The translations under genes were made by a program, and so were the position numbers. Shown here piece after piece: positions 51,694-63,100 of a DNA stretch of 64,000 nt; position 1 is the stretch's first letter, and the number at the start of each line of letters is the position of its first letter. The stretch is taken from NCBI RefSeq assembly GCF_000203815.1, contig NW_004457734.1:7233-71232 (forward strand), read 5' to 3'. The DNA is from Cavenderia fasciculata. Its lineage: Eukaryota; Evosea; Eumycetozoa; Acytosteliales; Cavenderiaceae. The notes beneath the pieces are model-generated. The model had not been told where the DNA came from, searched no databases, and saw only the letters and a program-made list of their open reading frames with translations.

Positions 51694-54346
51694 TTAAAAT
51701 TTGAATTTGCTAAATAATCTATCAAATGGAGAGGAGAGAGCGTCTCCAAGTGAATAAGATCTTGGCTTTGTTGGGGTGGTGGTTGTTGATTTTAACAAAG
51801 CCTCTTCTTCGGTGCTAGTTGTAGTGGTGGTTGTAGTGGTGGTAGTAGTAGTTGTTGTAGTGGTCGTAGTGGTAGTGGTTAGCTTTGCAGCAGTTTGTTG
51901 ATCAAAAGCAGCTTGCTGATCGGCAGGTACCGATAAAAGTTCTTTGATTGATTGCTTTAAAACAAAGTTATCGGGGGAGATGAGTGAGTTTTTGGAGGCA
52001 TTGGTAAATTGAGGCTTCTTTCCACCAACGACTTGTAGCATTCCAGATTGTTTGGTATGGTTATTTCTTGACCATTTTGGATTAAAGGACAGAGAATTCT
52101 CTGTGATTTGATTAATGACGCTGACAAAATCATTTTTCCAAAGATTTTTTTCTTCTTCTGTTGAAAGGCAAATGACAACTGCACATTCCAGCGTATGTAA
52201 TTTGAAATAAAATCTTTCTCCAGAGTTTTTAAATGGTGAGAATCCTCCAGAATTTCTATCTTTATCAAGATTTTCATTGTTGTTTTGTTGAGGAGGTCCA
52301 ACATTGGAATTGGTTAAAGTTTGTGTTGAATCTTGTTTTTGTAATTTGTTTTTAGCAGAGTGGTCTATAATCGTACTATACTCTAAATTTACAACATTTT
52401 CAACCTAAACAAAAAGATTATATAAAGTTAGTGATTGGTTTCATTTATATTTTAATTTAATAATTTGTTTTTTTTTACCTTGAAAGTAGTTTTCATTTGT
52501 TTAGTAATAATAAAACAATCATTAAAGAGATAAAAATATCTTGGTCTGACGACTGAAAAAGGAGCATTTGAATTTTTGATGGTACCAAATTGAATTTCAT
52601 GATTATTGCCATCGGTTCGAATGATTTTTACCTTTCCCTCACGAATTAGTCGACGATGAGGTTGTACGAGACCCTCGACAGGGGGTTTTAATTTCTTATT
52701 GATTTCAATGACCACCTTTGAATGTTCATCCTCCTTCATCTGTCTGTTTATAAGTTCTGCGATTGCTTCCATTCTCTTTAGTGCATTTGCAATGTTGGAA
52801 TAGTCGTGATGTGTAACCGTTGTAAATTTGATGATCTCTCGGAGTAATAATACATAACGGGGAATACGTTGAATTGGCATACTAACAAATGATTGAATAT
52901 CTCTTTTTCCAACTGCTTCAATAGACTTGCATTGCTGAACAAAGAGCATGTATGATGGTCTCTTTGACGCAGCCTCAAGTACCTTGAGACATTGTGGAAA
53001 ATTGATGATATAATGACTGTATGGAACCTTGAGGAAATCAATCATCTGAAGAAAAACATCACCAATCTTGATGTCATAATTCCATTCATCGTTGATTCTC
53101 TTTTCCAATTTATCTAAAAGTTGTTTGTTGTACAATAGGATGACTTCGATTTGTGAAAATACAATCTTGACCTCGTCCAATGTGAGAGGCGTTTGATCGA
53201 TAAAACTAAAATCACCCTTTTCTCCGATACTACTATTTGTAATAGACATTGCCATCGATGGAGAAGATGATGCAGATAGTTGAGGTGACATATTATTTGT
53301 TGATGATCCAATTTTGATTCCACTTTTGATCTCTTTACTATCTCGATTTGGTGATATTCCTTCAACAAATGTTTTGTCGTTGGTTGAGGAAGAAATAGGA
53401 GGCATAGATGTTGACATTGATGAAGATAAAGAAGGAGAGGGAGAAGAGGATGAGGAGGAGGAGGAAGCCAATGCTTTTAACGGTACAAAATAAACATTCA
53501 AAATGATTTGTAGAAAATGTACATAGTCTCTTTCAGTGACAATTAATTCTTTTAATACTCTTGATTTTAAAACTATAAGAGGGAGGGAGGTTTAATAAAA
53601 AAAAGTTAATATATCAAATTATTATTATTATTATTATTATTAGTCTTACCAAATAAAGTATATTTTCTTCTTTGAGAGTAACCTTTCCAATACTTTTGAA
53701 TAAGAACAGCAGATCTATGTTTCTTTCTATCTTCTTCAGTGATGACGATGGTTGGTTTCTTTTCCTCAAACTCCTTTTTTAGTTTTAGTTGTAGTTGCCT
53801 CTTTCTTTCTTCGTCTGCGTCCATCGTATGAGGAATGTGTTGTAGGTTCTTTTTAGAACCGACCTTGTATTCTTCTTCATCGTCACTTCCACTGCTGCTG
53901 TCATCATCTATTCCATTATTATTATTATTATTAGAAGTAGTAGAGGGAGATGAGGGAGAAAAGTAATCGTCAAATGATAATGTATTTCCCATATCTTGTA
54001 AATAGGCAGTGTCCAATAGTATTGGATAGTTATATTCTGTCAAGTATACTACAGTTTTTGAAGTGTCACTACATCCAATTCCACTACTACTACTACTACT
54101 ATTATCGTTGTTCCCTACAGTGGTAGAACCAACAGATAAAGCTCTATTTCTACCAGCAGCAGTTGTTGTTGATTGATCTTGTTGCTGCTTCTGTTGTTGC
54201 TTTTGTTGTTGTAATTTCTTTTTCTTGTTTCTTTTCCTTCTATTACGATTGTTGTTTTGTTTTTGGTTTCTTTCCTCTTCTAATCTTACAAGATTTAGAT
54301 TCGGTACCAAGAATTTATCTAATCTCTCTATCTTTGATTTCTTTAT
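51694..54346 (-). CDS. IQ-DH-PH RhoGEF, 5' end unresolved
   Basis: Three exons are clear (54346/54310-53650, 53572-52479, 52404-51694), at least 821 aa. An IQ calmodulin-binding motif (SAVLIQKYWKGYSQRRKY) precedes a DH domain (LKELIVTERDYVHFLQ; VSMPIQRIPRYVLLLREIIK) and a PH domain (REGKVKIIRT; RPRYFYLFNDCFII; KNLWKNDFVSVI). DH-PH pairs load Rho/Rac with GTP to drive actin remodelling. The frame stays open upstream to 54346 without an ATG (coding-like ERLDKFLVPNLN), so an upstream first exon is likely but was not found. Ser, Asn and Asp runs occur before the DH, and a Thr run of about 21 near the C-terminus. Confidence 0.87.
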
Positions 54347-54647
54347 TCAAGTTGTACAATCGTAGTATTATTTTAAGAGAAGAAGAAGAAGAACGGTTGT
54401 TGTTGTTTCTTCTTTTACTTTAAATAATAAACTATTAATACAAAACTAATGTTCCTACAAGTTTGGTGTGATGGTGATGAGGGTTGATACAGATATTGAC
54501 GTATGTATGGTTGTTTTAAGAATAAAAGCAAAGTGGGGGGTGACTTTTCAATGAAGATGTTTTTTGTCGCCTTAAAACCAAAAAAAAAGATTTCCATCAA
54601 AACTGCCATTCTCCTTTTATTATTATTATTTATGATTATTATTATTT

Positions 54648-55841
54648 CTAAAGGTTTCTTTCAGTTGGAGCATAATATTTTAATCGGATAATGTCAAATA
54701 TCTCTTTTTCACTTTGAACCAATATGTCTTCGCCTGGCTTTCCATCAAACACTTCTCTAATCGAATACTCTGATAGTGTATAACCTGATTTTAAAGCAAT
54801 AGCTCTCATTTGTCTGTTAAATTCATCACTTCCAGTGCTGTACCAATTGAAAAAAATAGAAATATGATTAATACTATCCATAATGGAAGAAATAAATAAA
54901 TATTTTTTTTTGCTTGATTCACATACTTGTGCAAGAGGCCAAAATAATAAGATTCTATTGGAACCAATTTAAAATCAATTCTTCTTACTATTCGTCTCGT
55001 CATAGTCGTCGTCGTCGTCGTTGTTGTTGTTGAGCTTGTTGTTGTTTGTTTTAATTTCTTTTTTTCCAACAATTTTTGTTTTTTTCTTTTCAACTAAAAG
55101 TCTTTCACTTTCTTCATCTTCTGGCTCTGTTTCATCATCATCTTGATCGTCACCATCATTATCATTATCATTATCATCATTATTATTACCATCATTATCA
55201 TCATTTGTTTTTGGTTGTGATTTTGGAGGACATACACAACATCCCATATATTTCATTGGTCCCAAACTTATATCATCGACAATTATTTTTTCCTTTTTTA
55301 AAGCATCTACCAATCGTTCCATAATTTTAAAAGTATTTTTCTTTGTTTTTTGTTGGATCGTATAGTTTGGGTGACTGAGAAGTATATCAATATCTCCACT
55401 ATTCGGTGTTCCTCGTCGATAACTACCACAAGTATCAGCGATTATACTTTTATCTATTGTTTTTAAACATTTTTTAACTATTGCCTCAATCTCTTCAATC
55501 TCTTCTCTTGGTACTCTTTGTTCAATGTCATCAAAATATTTTAAACCAATTTGTTGGTGATGGTTTAGAGTATGAGAAATCTTTCTCAAATCGGCAATTG
55601 TTTTAATATTTTGTTCCATTACTAGGTTTTTAGTCAACTACAGGTCTATATATATATAGAAATCATATGATGATAATTAATTAATATCTTTGTCTTTGTG
55701 GAATAAATACAATTTATAAGATTAATCTTACCCAATACCAGATACCTTACATATTTCATTAATGGCCATATAAATTTCATTTGATTGTAACTTTTCTAAT
55801 CTTTAATAAATAAAACAAATAAAATAAAATAAATAAATTAA

Positions 55842-55876
<35 letters not shown>

Positions 55877-56043
55877 ATTGACATAAAAGATAATGGTAAT
55901 GATTATGATTAATACTTTTTTAATTTACCAGTATCCAGGATTTCTTGAACCTTTTGTGAAATCTTTAAACCAACGCCATCTAATTCTAAGAGTGTATGAG
56001 AATAATAATAGTTGTATGAGAAAATGATTACAAAAGGTAGTAT

Positions 56044-56077
<34 letters not shown>

Positions 56078-56540
56078 TTGTTGTATACAAACTCTTTGAT
56101 TCTTGACCAGATGTAATCTTTTTTGGATAGGATTGAATTGATTGTATAGCTTTTCGATAGGCATTGTATTTATGAGTTGCTCCTTTATTCTTTTCAAATA
56201 TTCCAACTTGCAATAGAATATCAGTCAATAGTTTGTTGTGTTGTATTGATGATCTATCAAATACTGGTAGTGTTGTCAGAGGTGTAAGAGGTTTCTTTAT
56301 AGTTGTTGTTGTTGTACTTTTTTGTTTCTTTCTAGATCTACTACTACTACTATTTTCATCATCGTTGTCATCATCATCATCATCACTACTATATTGTTCT
56401 TGTTGTTTAGAGTTTGAGGATTTGGTTTGTTTGCAGTGCTCTTTTTCCTCCTCTTCCTCCTCTTCCTCCTCCTCTTCTTCCTCTGATACAGTACTATCAG
56501 AATCGTTGTAGTTCTTTTCAGCTTGTTTTCTTTTATTCAT
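54648..56540 (-). CDS. DNA polymerase beta (family X), with frame problems
   Basis: Exons proposed: 56540-56093, 55985-55916, 55800-55732, 55645-55190, 54987-54927, 54837-54648; about 430 aa if one base is dropped near 55633-55645. Base-excision-repair polymerase motifs are clear: the lyase-domain YNAYRKAIQSIQSYPKKI, LDGVGLKI helix-hairpin-helix, LNHHQQIGLKYFDDI, catalytic GSYRRGTPNSGDIDILL, RRIDFKLVP (third Asp), TGSDEFNRQMRA and YAPTERN. An acidic N-terminal extension (Glu run) precedes the lyase domain. After VSGIGP the frame is one base out. Between CCVCPP and RRID a 202-base acidic, open segment must be an intron (GTAATA donor at 55189) or a coding insert with a frame change. Intron 1 contains a CAG repeat. 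Confidence 0.85.
55835..55879 (+). repeat. AAAT-type tandem repeat in a Pol beta intron
   Basis: A run of AAAT/ATAA tetranucleotide units (AAATAAATAAAT...) fills most of the second intron of the polymerase beta gene. It is ordinary low-complexity DNA for this genome. Confidence 0.8.
56044..56076 (+). repeat. (CAG)11 microsatellite in Pol beta intron 1
   Basis: Eleven uninterrupted CAG units lie just inside the first intron of the polymerase beta gene (CTG on the sense strand). In coding DNA of dictyostelids CAA-rich Gln runs are common, but a pure CAG run inside an intron is unusual in AT-rich sequence. Confidence 0.95.
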
Positions 56541-56548
56541 TCTTTAAT

Positions 56549-56582
<34 letters not shown>

Positions 56583-56737
56583 AATATATATATATAGAGA
56601 GAGTAATCTATGTACAATAAATTAGTTGAAAAACAGATCCAGTTTTTCTAGAAAATTTCAATAAACTGGATATTATCTTTTTATTTTATTAATAAATAAT
56701 TTACAACGGTTGATTTATTTTCGTTTCCATTTGAAAG

Positions 56738-57013
56738 TTAATTCTTATAATTGGGGGGAGGGATATTAGCTAACCAAACCAATCTCTCTTTTTTTGAAGT
56801 GTACTGATTGGGATGATATTTTCGCAAATACACTACCGGAATAATGCCAAAACCACCTGTGAATATGATAGTGAATGCTTCTTGCATGTGATATATATAT
56901 TTAAAGGTTTTAAAATATTTTTCTTGAGTATTTGGTTTTCTCCGATGATGGAAAACATTATTGATCTCTTCTTCTTCTTGATGATAGTTTTCCAACAATG
57001 AAACTTTTTCCAT
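56738..57013 (-). CDS. Small protein with one hydrophobic segment, unknown
   Basis: A single 91-codon frame. The N-terminal 40 residues are charged (HQEEEEINNVFHHRRK), followed by one hydrophobic stretch (EAFTIIFTGGFGIIPVVYL, about residues 44-62) and a basic, aromatic C-terminus (RKYHPNQYTSKKERLVW). The shape suggests a small membrane protein, possibly mitochondrial, but I recognise no family. It sits alone on the - strand between Pol beta and the PH-like gene, with its own gaps on both sides, and does not overlap another gene. Base composition looks coding rather than random. Confidence 0.5.
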   Translation of the reverse strand: MEKVSLLENYHQEEEEINNVFHHRRKPNTQEKYFKTFKYIYHMQEAFTIIFTGGFGIIPVVYLRKYHPNQYTSKKERLVWLANIPPPNYKN

Positions 57014-57261
57014 TTCTTCTTAATTTCTAGAGGAGATAGATATTTTTAAAATATAATATTATATTAGTATACTTTATTATTAATACTACTTGGGTTTGTC
57101 TAGAGACTGACTTCCTTACAACTCCCAATCGAATCTTGGGGGTGGGATGTGTTTTGTGGTGTAAAATCTAGAACTTCGATTTATTTATTTATAAAGGGTT
57201 GCTTTTTTTTAAAAATACATTTTTTTTTTTTGTGTTTTATATATATATATAATTGTTGTTT

Positions 57262-59851
57262 TTAAAAATCACCCAATTCCTCTGCATCTTGAGATTGAAC
57301 TACAGCATTTCTTTTTTGTAATTTTAACATTAGTTCATTGGTTTCTTTGGAATTGGTAACATGGATTTGTTGTGCTGGTGGTGGTTGATTGACACCTCTT
57401 AATTTTACAGATTTTAATATAGAGTCTGGTGATAATGGACCATCCACTTCCTTTTTTGTTATTGGTGCTGCTGTCTTTAGTTTTTCTCTCATTGCCAAGA
57501 TCTGTGACATATCCAATGCACCTCCCAACGATGCATTGCCACCTGTATTTTTTAGATTTTGTGATGATTTGGATTGGGAAGAGGCAATTGACGATGGAGA
57601 GGAGGAACCATCCATGTTGGTGGTTTGAGGTTTCTTTGGTTTGAAATTCTTGAATCCAAGAATGGGTGGAGGTGGTGGTGGTGGAATTCGTACTCTCATT
57701 GACTTTTCATCATTGTCTTGGTCAATGTCGACATGAACAGATGGACCAAGAACGGCAGTGAGATTGTGAATCATATCTTTGGCATCGTCAACCAATCGTT
57801 TTTGACCTGCCATTTTGTAGTAATTTAATTCCTCTTGTTCCTTTTGAGTGAGGTATTTGTACATTGCAAGACGACCAGTTACACCAAGTGAAGCAATTCT
57901 CATTGACAATGCGGATGCTCTAATACATTCATCAACTGCAATACCAATAATGTGATCAATAATCTCTCTACAACGAACTTCTTTTACCACCTTTGATCTT
58001 TCACTATATTCTTTCCATGAAGATTCAACAACATCTTGAATGATTGATTGAACTATATTTAAATCTAAATGATCCAAAATATTTGTATTAATAAATAAAA
58101 TAAATCTACAATAAATAATAATATTAAATACTTTTTTGTTTGTCAAGAGAAGCTTTTGGATATTTCTTTGCAACCAATCTTAATTTACATTTTCTAAACC
58201 TTGAACCCAATCCATACTTTGTTAAAACTTCATCATCGTTTAGAATGACAGAAGGTGAACCTGCTTGTTGTTGTGGTTCCATCTTTACTGTATAGAGATG
58301 TGGTTTATGAATGTCCATCTTTTTAGCAATTTCCTTTACCAATTGTATGGCAGGCATGTAACCATCGACCTCTATGATACGTTGATGTTTACCTTGATAC
58401 TCTGGTGCCTCTGGGAAATGAACTTCCAATTCAAAGATACCTGCTCTACGTACTTTTCCACGTTCAACCAAACATAATTGCCATTTATCAAAAAATGAAC
58501 CCAATCCATATTCAGAGAGATTGTCATCCAATTGAATTTCACGACCTTTTATCGTACACAGTGAATAGAGATGACTATTTGGTTGTTGTATCTTGGTGCA
58601 AAGGAAATGAACAATATCTTTGCTAGATAGATTGTTTGGTACTCTAAATACTTTTTTACAAACTCCATCTGGTCCATCACCTGCAGGTAAAATAAATTCA
58701 ACAATAAATCTATCATCTCCATCTATCATTAAAAAAAAAAAAGGTCATATTAATAAATAAATATACAATAGCAGTCGTCGACGATCGTCATCTCTTTGAA
58801 CTTACTTAGGACAATAAATTCTTTAACCTTTGAAACAAATAATTTAAGATCAACATCGCCATCCCATAAATCTTGTGCAGAGAAACCCATCAATGATAAT
58901 TCATCCAATAGTTTGGTAACATTTTCTTTTAATTCTTTTTTTTGTATTTGTTGTTCTGTTGCCAACATATTACATCTTCTAATAACTAATGATCCCTAAA
59001 AAAAAAATAATTAAATAAAAGTAAAAGTAAATTAATATATATGTATATATAACTATAGTCATTCAATATTTGACATTTACATTTGATACCAAATCTTTAA
59101 AAGCATCAACAAAACTACCTTCAAATTGATCCAATAGATCTCTTTTTTCAGTGGCAGCAGAAAAGTATAACATATTGTTTTGTATACTATTGATTCGATG
59201 TGGTTGAAGTGCAGCTTGTTTTGAGATATTTAGTTCTATTGAAAAGAGTCCAACATCTGATGAATCGATCAATAGTTCCGATAGTTCATCACGATTGATT
59301 CTTCGTAACAATGTAAATGGATAGGCAGAAGCATCGATCAACAAGAGGACACTGCTGCAAAGTACAATAAAGGTAGGTGATGAATTCTTTTTAAAGAATG
59401 GTTGCCATGATTTGGGTGAGTGTTGTTGTTGCAAATTACCACTTGATGATGGTCCTTTTCTTGATAATACACAATGTACTAAATAATAACTTTTAACTAT
59501 TTCTCCTTCCTATATAAATATATGTAACAAGGTATTAGTTTATCTTTTTTAGAAGAGAGTGTGATCAACTCTTTTTTGATTAAGTACTTTTAAAAAGGAT
59601 TGAAATATTTGATCGAAATCTATAGTAGGTAATCTATGATAATTGATAAAAGAAGTAGATGTAGAATTACTAATAGCAGATGCTGAACTAGTTGACGATG
59701 ATGATAAAAGATTTCCTGATGACGAATAAGCACCACTACCACCACCTAACAAAATCGGTGATACATTAGCACCATTGTTGTTAATAGCAGCAGTTTGACT
59801 AGGTGATAGTTGAACTGATTTTCGAAATAGTTTATTTGTGAATTTATTCAT
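57262..59851 (-). CDS. PH-like, tandem ubiquitin-fold, Pro-rich protein (unrecognised)
   Basis: Five exons (59851-59588 or 59570, 59509-59081, 58995-58806, 58722-58132, 58064-57262) give 758 or 764 aa, depending on the first donor. After a Ser/Asn-rich start, residues about 90-230 look PH-like (SYYLVHCVLSRKG; FIVLCSSVLLLIDAS). A small helical segment (ENVTKLLDELSLMGFSAQDL) follows, then two ubiquitin-fold domains of the talin-F0/RA kind (KVFRVPNNLSSKDIVHFLC; FELEVHFPEAPEYQ), both with a KYGLGS/EYGLGS motif. Then come a helical block, a short polyproline run and a WH2-like SPDSILKSVKLRG. The parts suggest a membrane-linked actin adaptor analogous to MRL/RIAM proteins. Function is inferred only. 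Confidence 0.75.
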
Positions 59852-60159
59852 TCTCCTCTATCTCTACTCTCTTCTGCACTACTACTTTTGTAATCTACTT
59901 TTGTCATCAAAACGCTTGTACCGATACGAATTTGGGTGACAAAAAAAAAAAAAAAAAAAAAAGAGATATTTTTCATTCTTCATTGAAAAAAGCCTTTTGG
60001 GCTTTGAAAAGGATATCCTTTTAAATGATAAATAGTTTTTTTTTTATTTTTACACATGTATGTGATTGATTTTATATATATATGATGATGATGATGATGA
60101 AGATGATTTTGAGTGATTTTGAGAGTTGTTGATGTGAATGTTAGGGGTATACCCTAAAT
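59852..60159. other. Intergenic gap with A run and GAT repeat
   Basis: The 308-bp gap is upstream of the PH-like gene and after the RGBARG stop codon. It contains an A run of about 22 bases (59941-59962) and a short GAT repeat (60082-60100). No gene is seen. Confidence 0.6.
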
Positions 60160-63100
60160 CTATTTGTACATTGAAGCAGTATCACCAAGATATACAAGAA
60201 TTTTTGCGAGTTGGCCAATATTTTCTTTTTGTCTGTAGAGAGCCAATTGTTTGACAACCTTTGAAAGGTTCTTTACAATCAAAACATGAATGTTTCTGAT
60301 ATCCTTTTGAACCTCTTCACGAGAGGATAATGGTACATAGTCTCCCTTATAGTCGGGTACATCGGTTAGTTTATCGAAATATTCATTGAGACGACCGATA
60401 TTACCAATAATAAAACGATTGACAGGGATCATAAATGATTCCTTTTGACCAAACTCTATGCCATTGGCAAGATTTTGAAGTACCTTTCCAATGAGAACGA
60501 GTGCTCTTGTGGCTTCTGGTCCCGGTTGTTCGTCGACAAGACCTGCTGTGAATGGACCGATGATAGCGGGACAAAGGAAACGTAAAAAGATAAATCCACC
60601 AACTGAAGAGTGCTTATTGTCTGGGAATCGCTTGACAACTTCTTGTTGCAGATATTTGCTAATCTCACGCAACGACATGGGCAATTGATGAAGAGAGTCA
60701 ATGATAACGTCTGTGAATTTTTCAGACATTTGAATAAGATTCATCATATTGGTCATCAATTCTTCACTACCTTCATTAATCTTGCTTGGATCGACTTCGT
60801 AGCCGGCAGGATTATCGATAATCTCGCGTACCAATGGTGTAATGACCTTGATGAGATATGGCATACCTTTCATCTTGGTAAAGGCTGTCATGAGTTTGGT
60901 GGCAGTGGTATTGCTACGGAAAAGGGTAGATGGATTGGCTGTTGTTGTTACTTCAGCTTCGATACCAGTGTGAATGATTGGACGTATCTTGTTGAAACTG
61001 TCAAATATTCTGGCAATTGAATCGATCATTCTAGATTGTTCATCTTGTTGACACGGTGAAACGACACATTGAACGACTTGGAGTGATGGACTGGCCAATA
61101 GTTCTACCAGATTGTTGTATTGTTCCTCCAAAAAGGTCTCGGTAAATTCATTGGCAGTGGGTGGATCCAAAATAAAGGACCAATCGGATTGTTCCAATTC
61201 CAACATGATTTGGTGTGGATCAATGTCCTTCTTTTGAACGTTTACTTGAGAGGCAGATGAAGCACCAGCAGTATCGATACCATTACCATCTGGCAATAGA
61301 ACTGATGGTTGAGCTGGACTACCAGTTGCAACCTCACCAATAGCATTGGGAGACATAAATGAAGATGAAGCAGATTCTTGATGTAAATTTTGTGGACCTC
61401 CACCTTGCTTTGACGAACCGGTAGAAGATATGCTACTGTTACTACCTCCAGTTGAAAAGGTGGATACGACAGTTTCAGAGATGGTCTTGGACCATTGTGT
61501 ACGACTTTGTTGACGGAAATGAGAGTCTAACGAGTCAAATGAAGACTTCATGGCTTGGAATCTTTGAAGACCTCTTTCAAAGTATTCTTGTTGTGCCTTC
61601 ATACAAGCATAGAATAGTTTGAGTGATCGGTTTTGAATTTGGACACCTTCCTTGAAAATGGCATCAAATTCAAAGGCAGTCTTGTCTAGAGTCTTTTTGA
61701 GGTTTGAAACATCTCTCTCGGCGTCTACCATCTTTTTGTCGGTTGGTTGGAGATTCTTGGCCATAGAGTAGAGTTTAGAGACAGCACTTTCATATTCAGT
61801 GTGTGCTTCAAAGACACGTTTACGCATTTCAATGATGAGTGGGATGAAACCTTCTAGATCCTCTGATACATTGGCCATTGGTTGGGAAAAGGCGCTATTG
61901 GTTCTTGTTGACAATTCAGAACGCAGATAACCAATCTTTTTGATGGCATTTGAAAAATGATCGAGACTGTTGGAGAGCGAAGTGTCGACGGTTCCTTCAA
62001 ACGATAGTTTGGCCAACACCAAATACTCTGAAAAGTGACCTTGTTCCTTGAAGGATTCTGGTTCTACTTCATAGTATTTCTTGGACGACTTATTCAACTT
62101 TTGACAGGTCTTGTTAAAGTTTCTGAGTGCTTCAATCTTGTTATCATACTCTTTGAGATAGGATGAAGAGTCATCACTGGCAGATGGGAGATTGGCTTGT
62201 GAAGTGATGTAGGAGTTGAGCATGCTTGGATTGTTGATGAGATTGAGAATGTTTTGACATTTGGCATTCTTTTCTTCGAGGAGGTTTTCGAGATCGACCA
62301 AACCTTGATAGTCAATGTGTGTGTTTTTAGTGTACTTTACCATGCCACTAATGTTCTTTTGGTAACGTGGAACAACGAGTAATGGTTCAATGAGAAGGGC
62401 ACGGAGATTAAACTCTTTATAGTCATCATCAGTTTCAACCTTTTTACGTTCCATTGCCAATCTTTCACATTCCTTGAGATAGGCGCATACGGGTGAGTTT
62501 TGTTTCTTGATCATATTGTCCAACATGTAGATGGAGAAGGGAAGTTTGTCAAGATATTGATTAAAGACACCGTCGGTAGACTTGAAGTGGTTCAAGAGAA
62601 TGTCACCAATCTTTTTCTTGTTGTTACTCCAAAGGTTGAGACGATTGTTCATCAGATGAAGTGTGTTGCTGTTGCTGTGGTAGATCTTTTCAATGACATT
62701 AAAGATGGTACGAATCTCTTCTTCCGATAAAAAGATGTATGGCAAGTGTTTCATATTCTCTGGCAATTGTTCACGATCTCTGACGAGCAATGGGTTGAGG
62801 AAAATCGATCTGATAATATTGAGTGAACGGACATAGGTACGTTGGGTTTCGATCAACTTCCAACAAAACTTGTCTCTAAAGGAACGAGTAGTGTCAAAGA
62901 GTGAGGCATTGTGATTCTCACCACAAGAGACAGAGATAAAGGTTGTCTTTAAAAGAGAGTCAATCTTTTTGGGTTTGTTTTGGTCTCCTTGGGCGTGTCC
63001 CAATTGTCCAAATGGATCCTTGCCACAGGTGTAAATCTTTCCAGAATCTGTCAAAAAGGCCATATGACGACCTCCGCAACTGATTTGACGAATCGACTGT

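Noticed and set aside
54415-54609. 64-codon - strand frame upstream of the RhoGEF
   Set aside because: Considered as the missing first exon, but no donor/acceptor pair joins it in frame to the RhoGEF.
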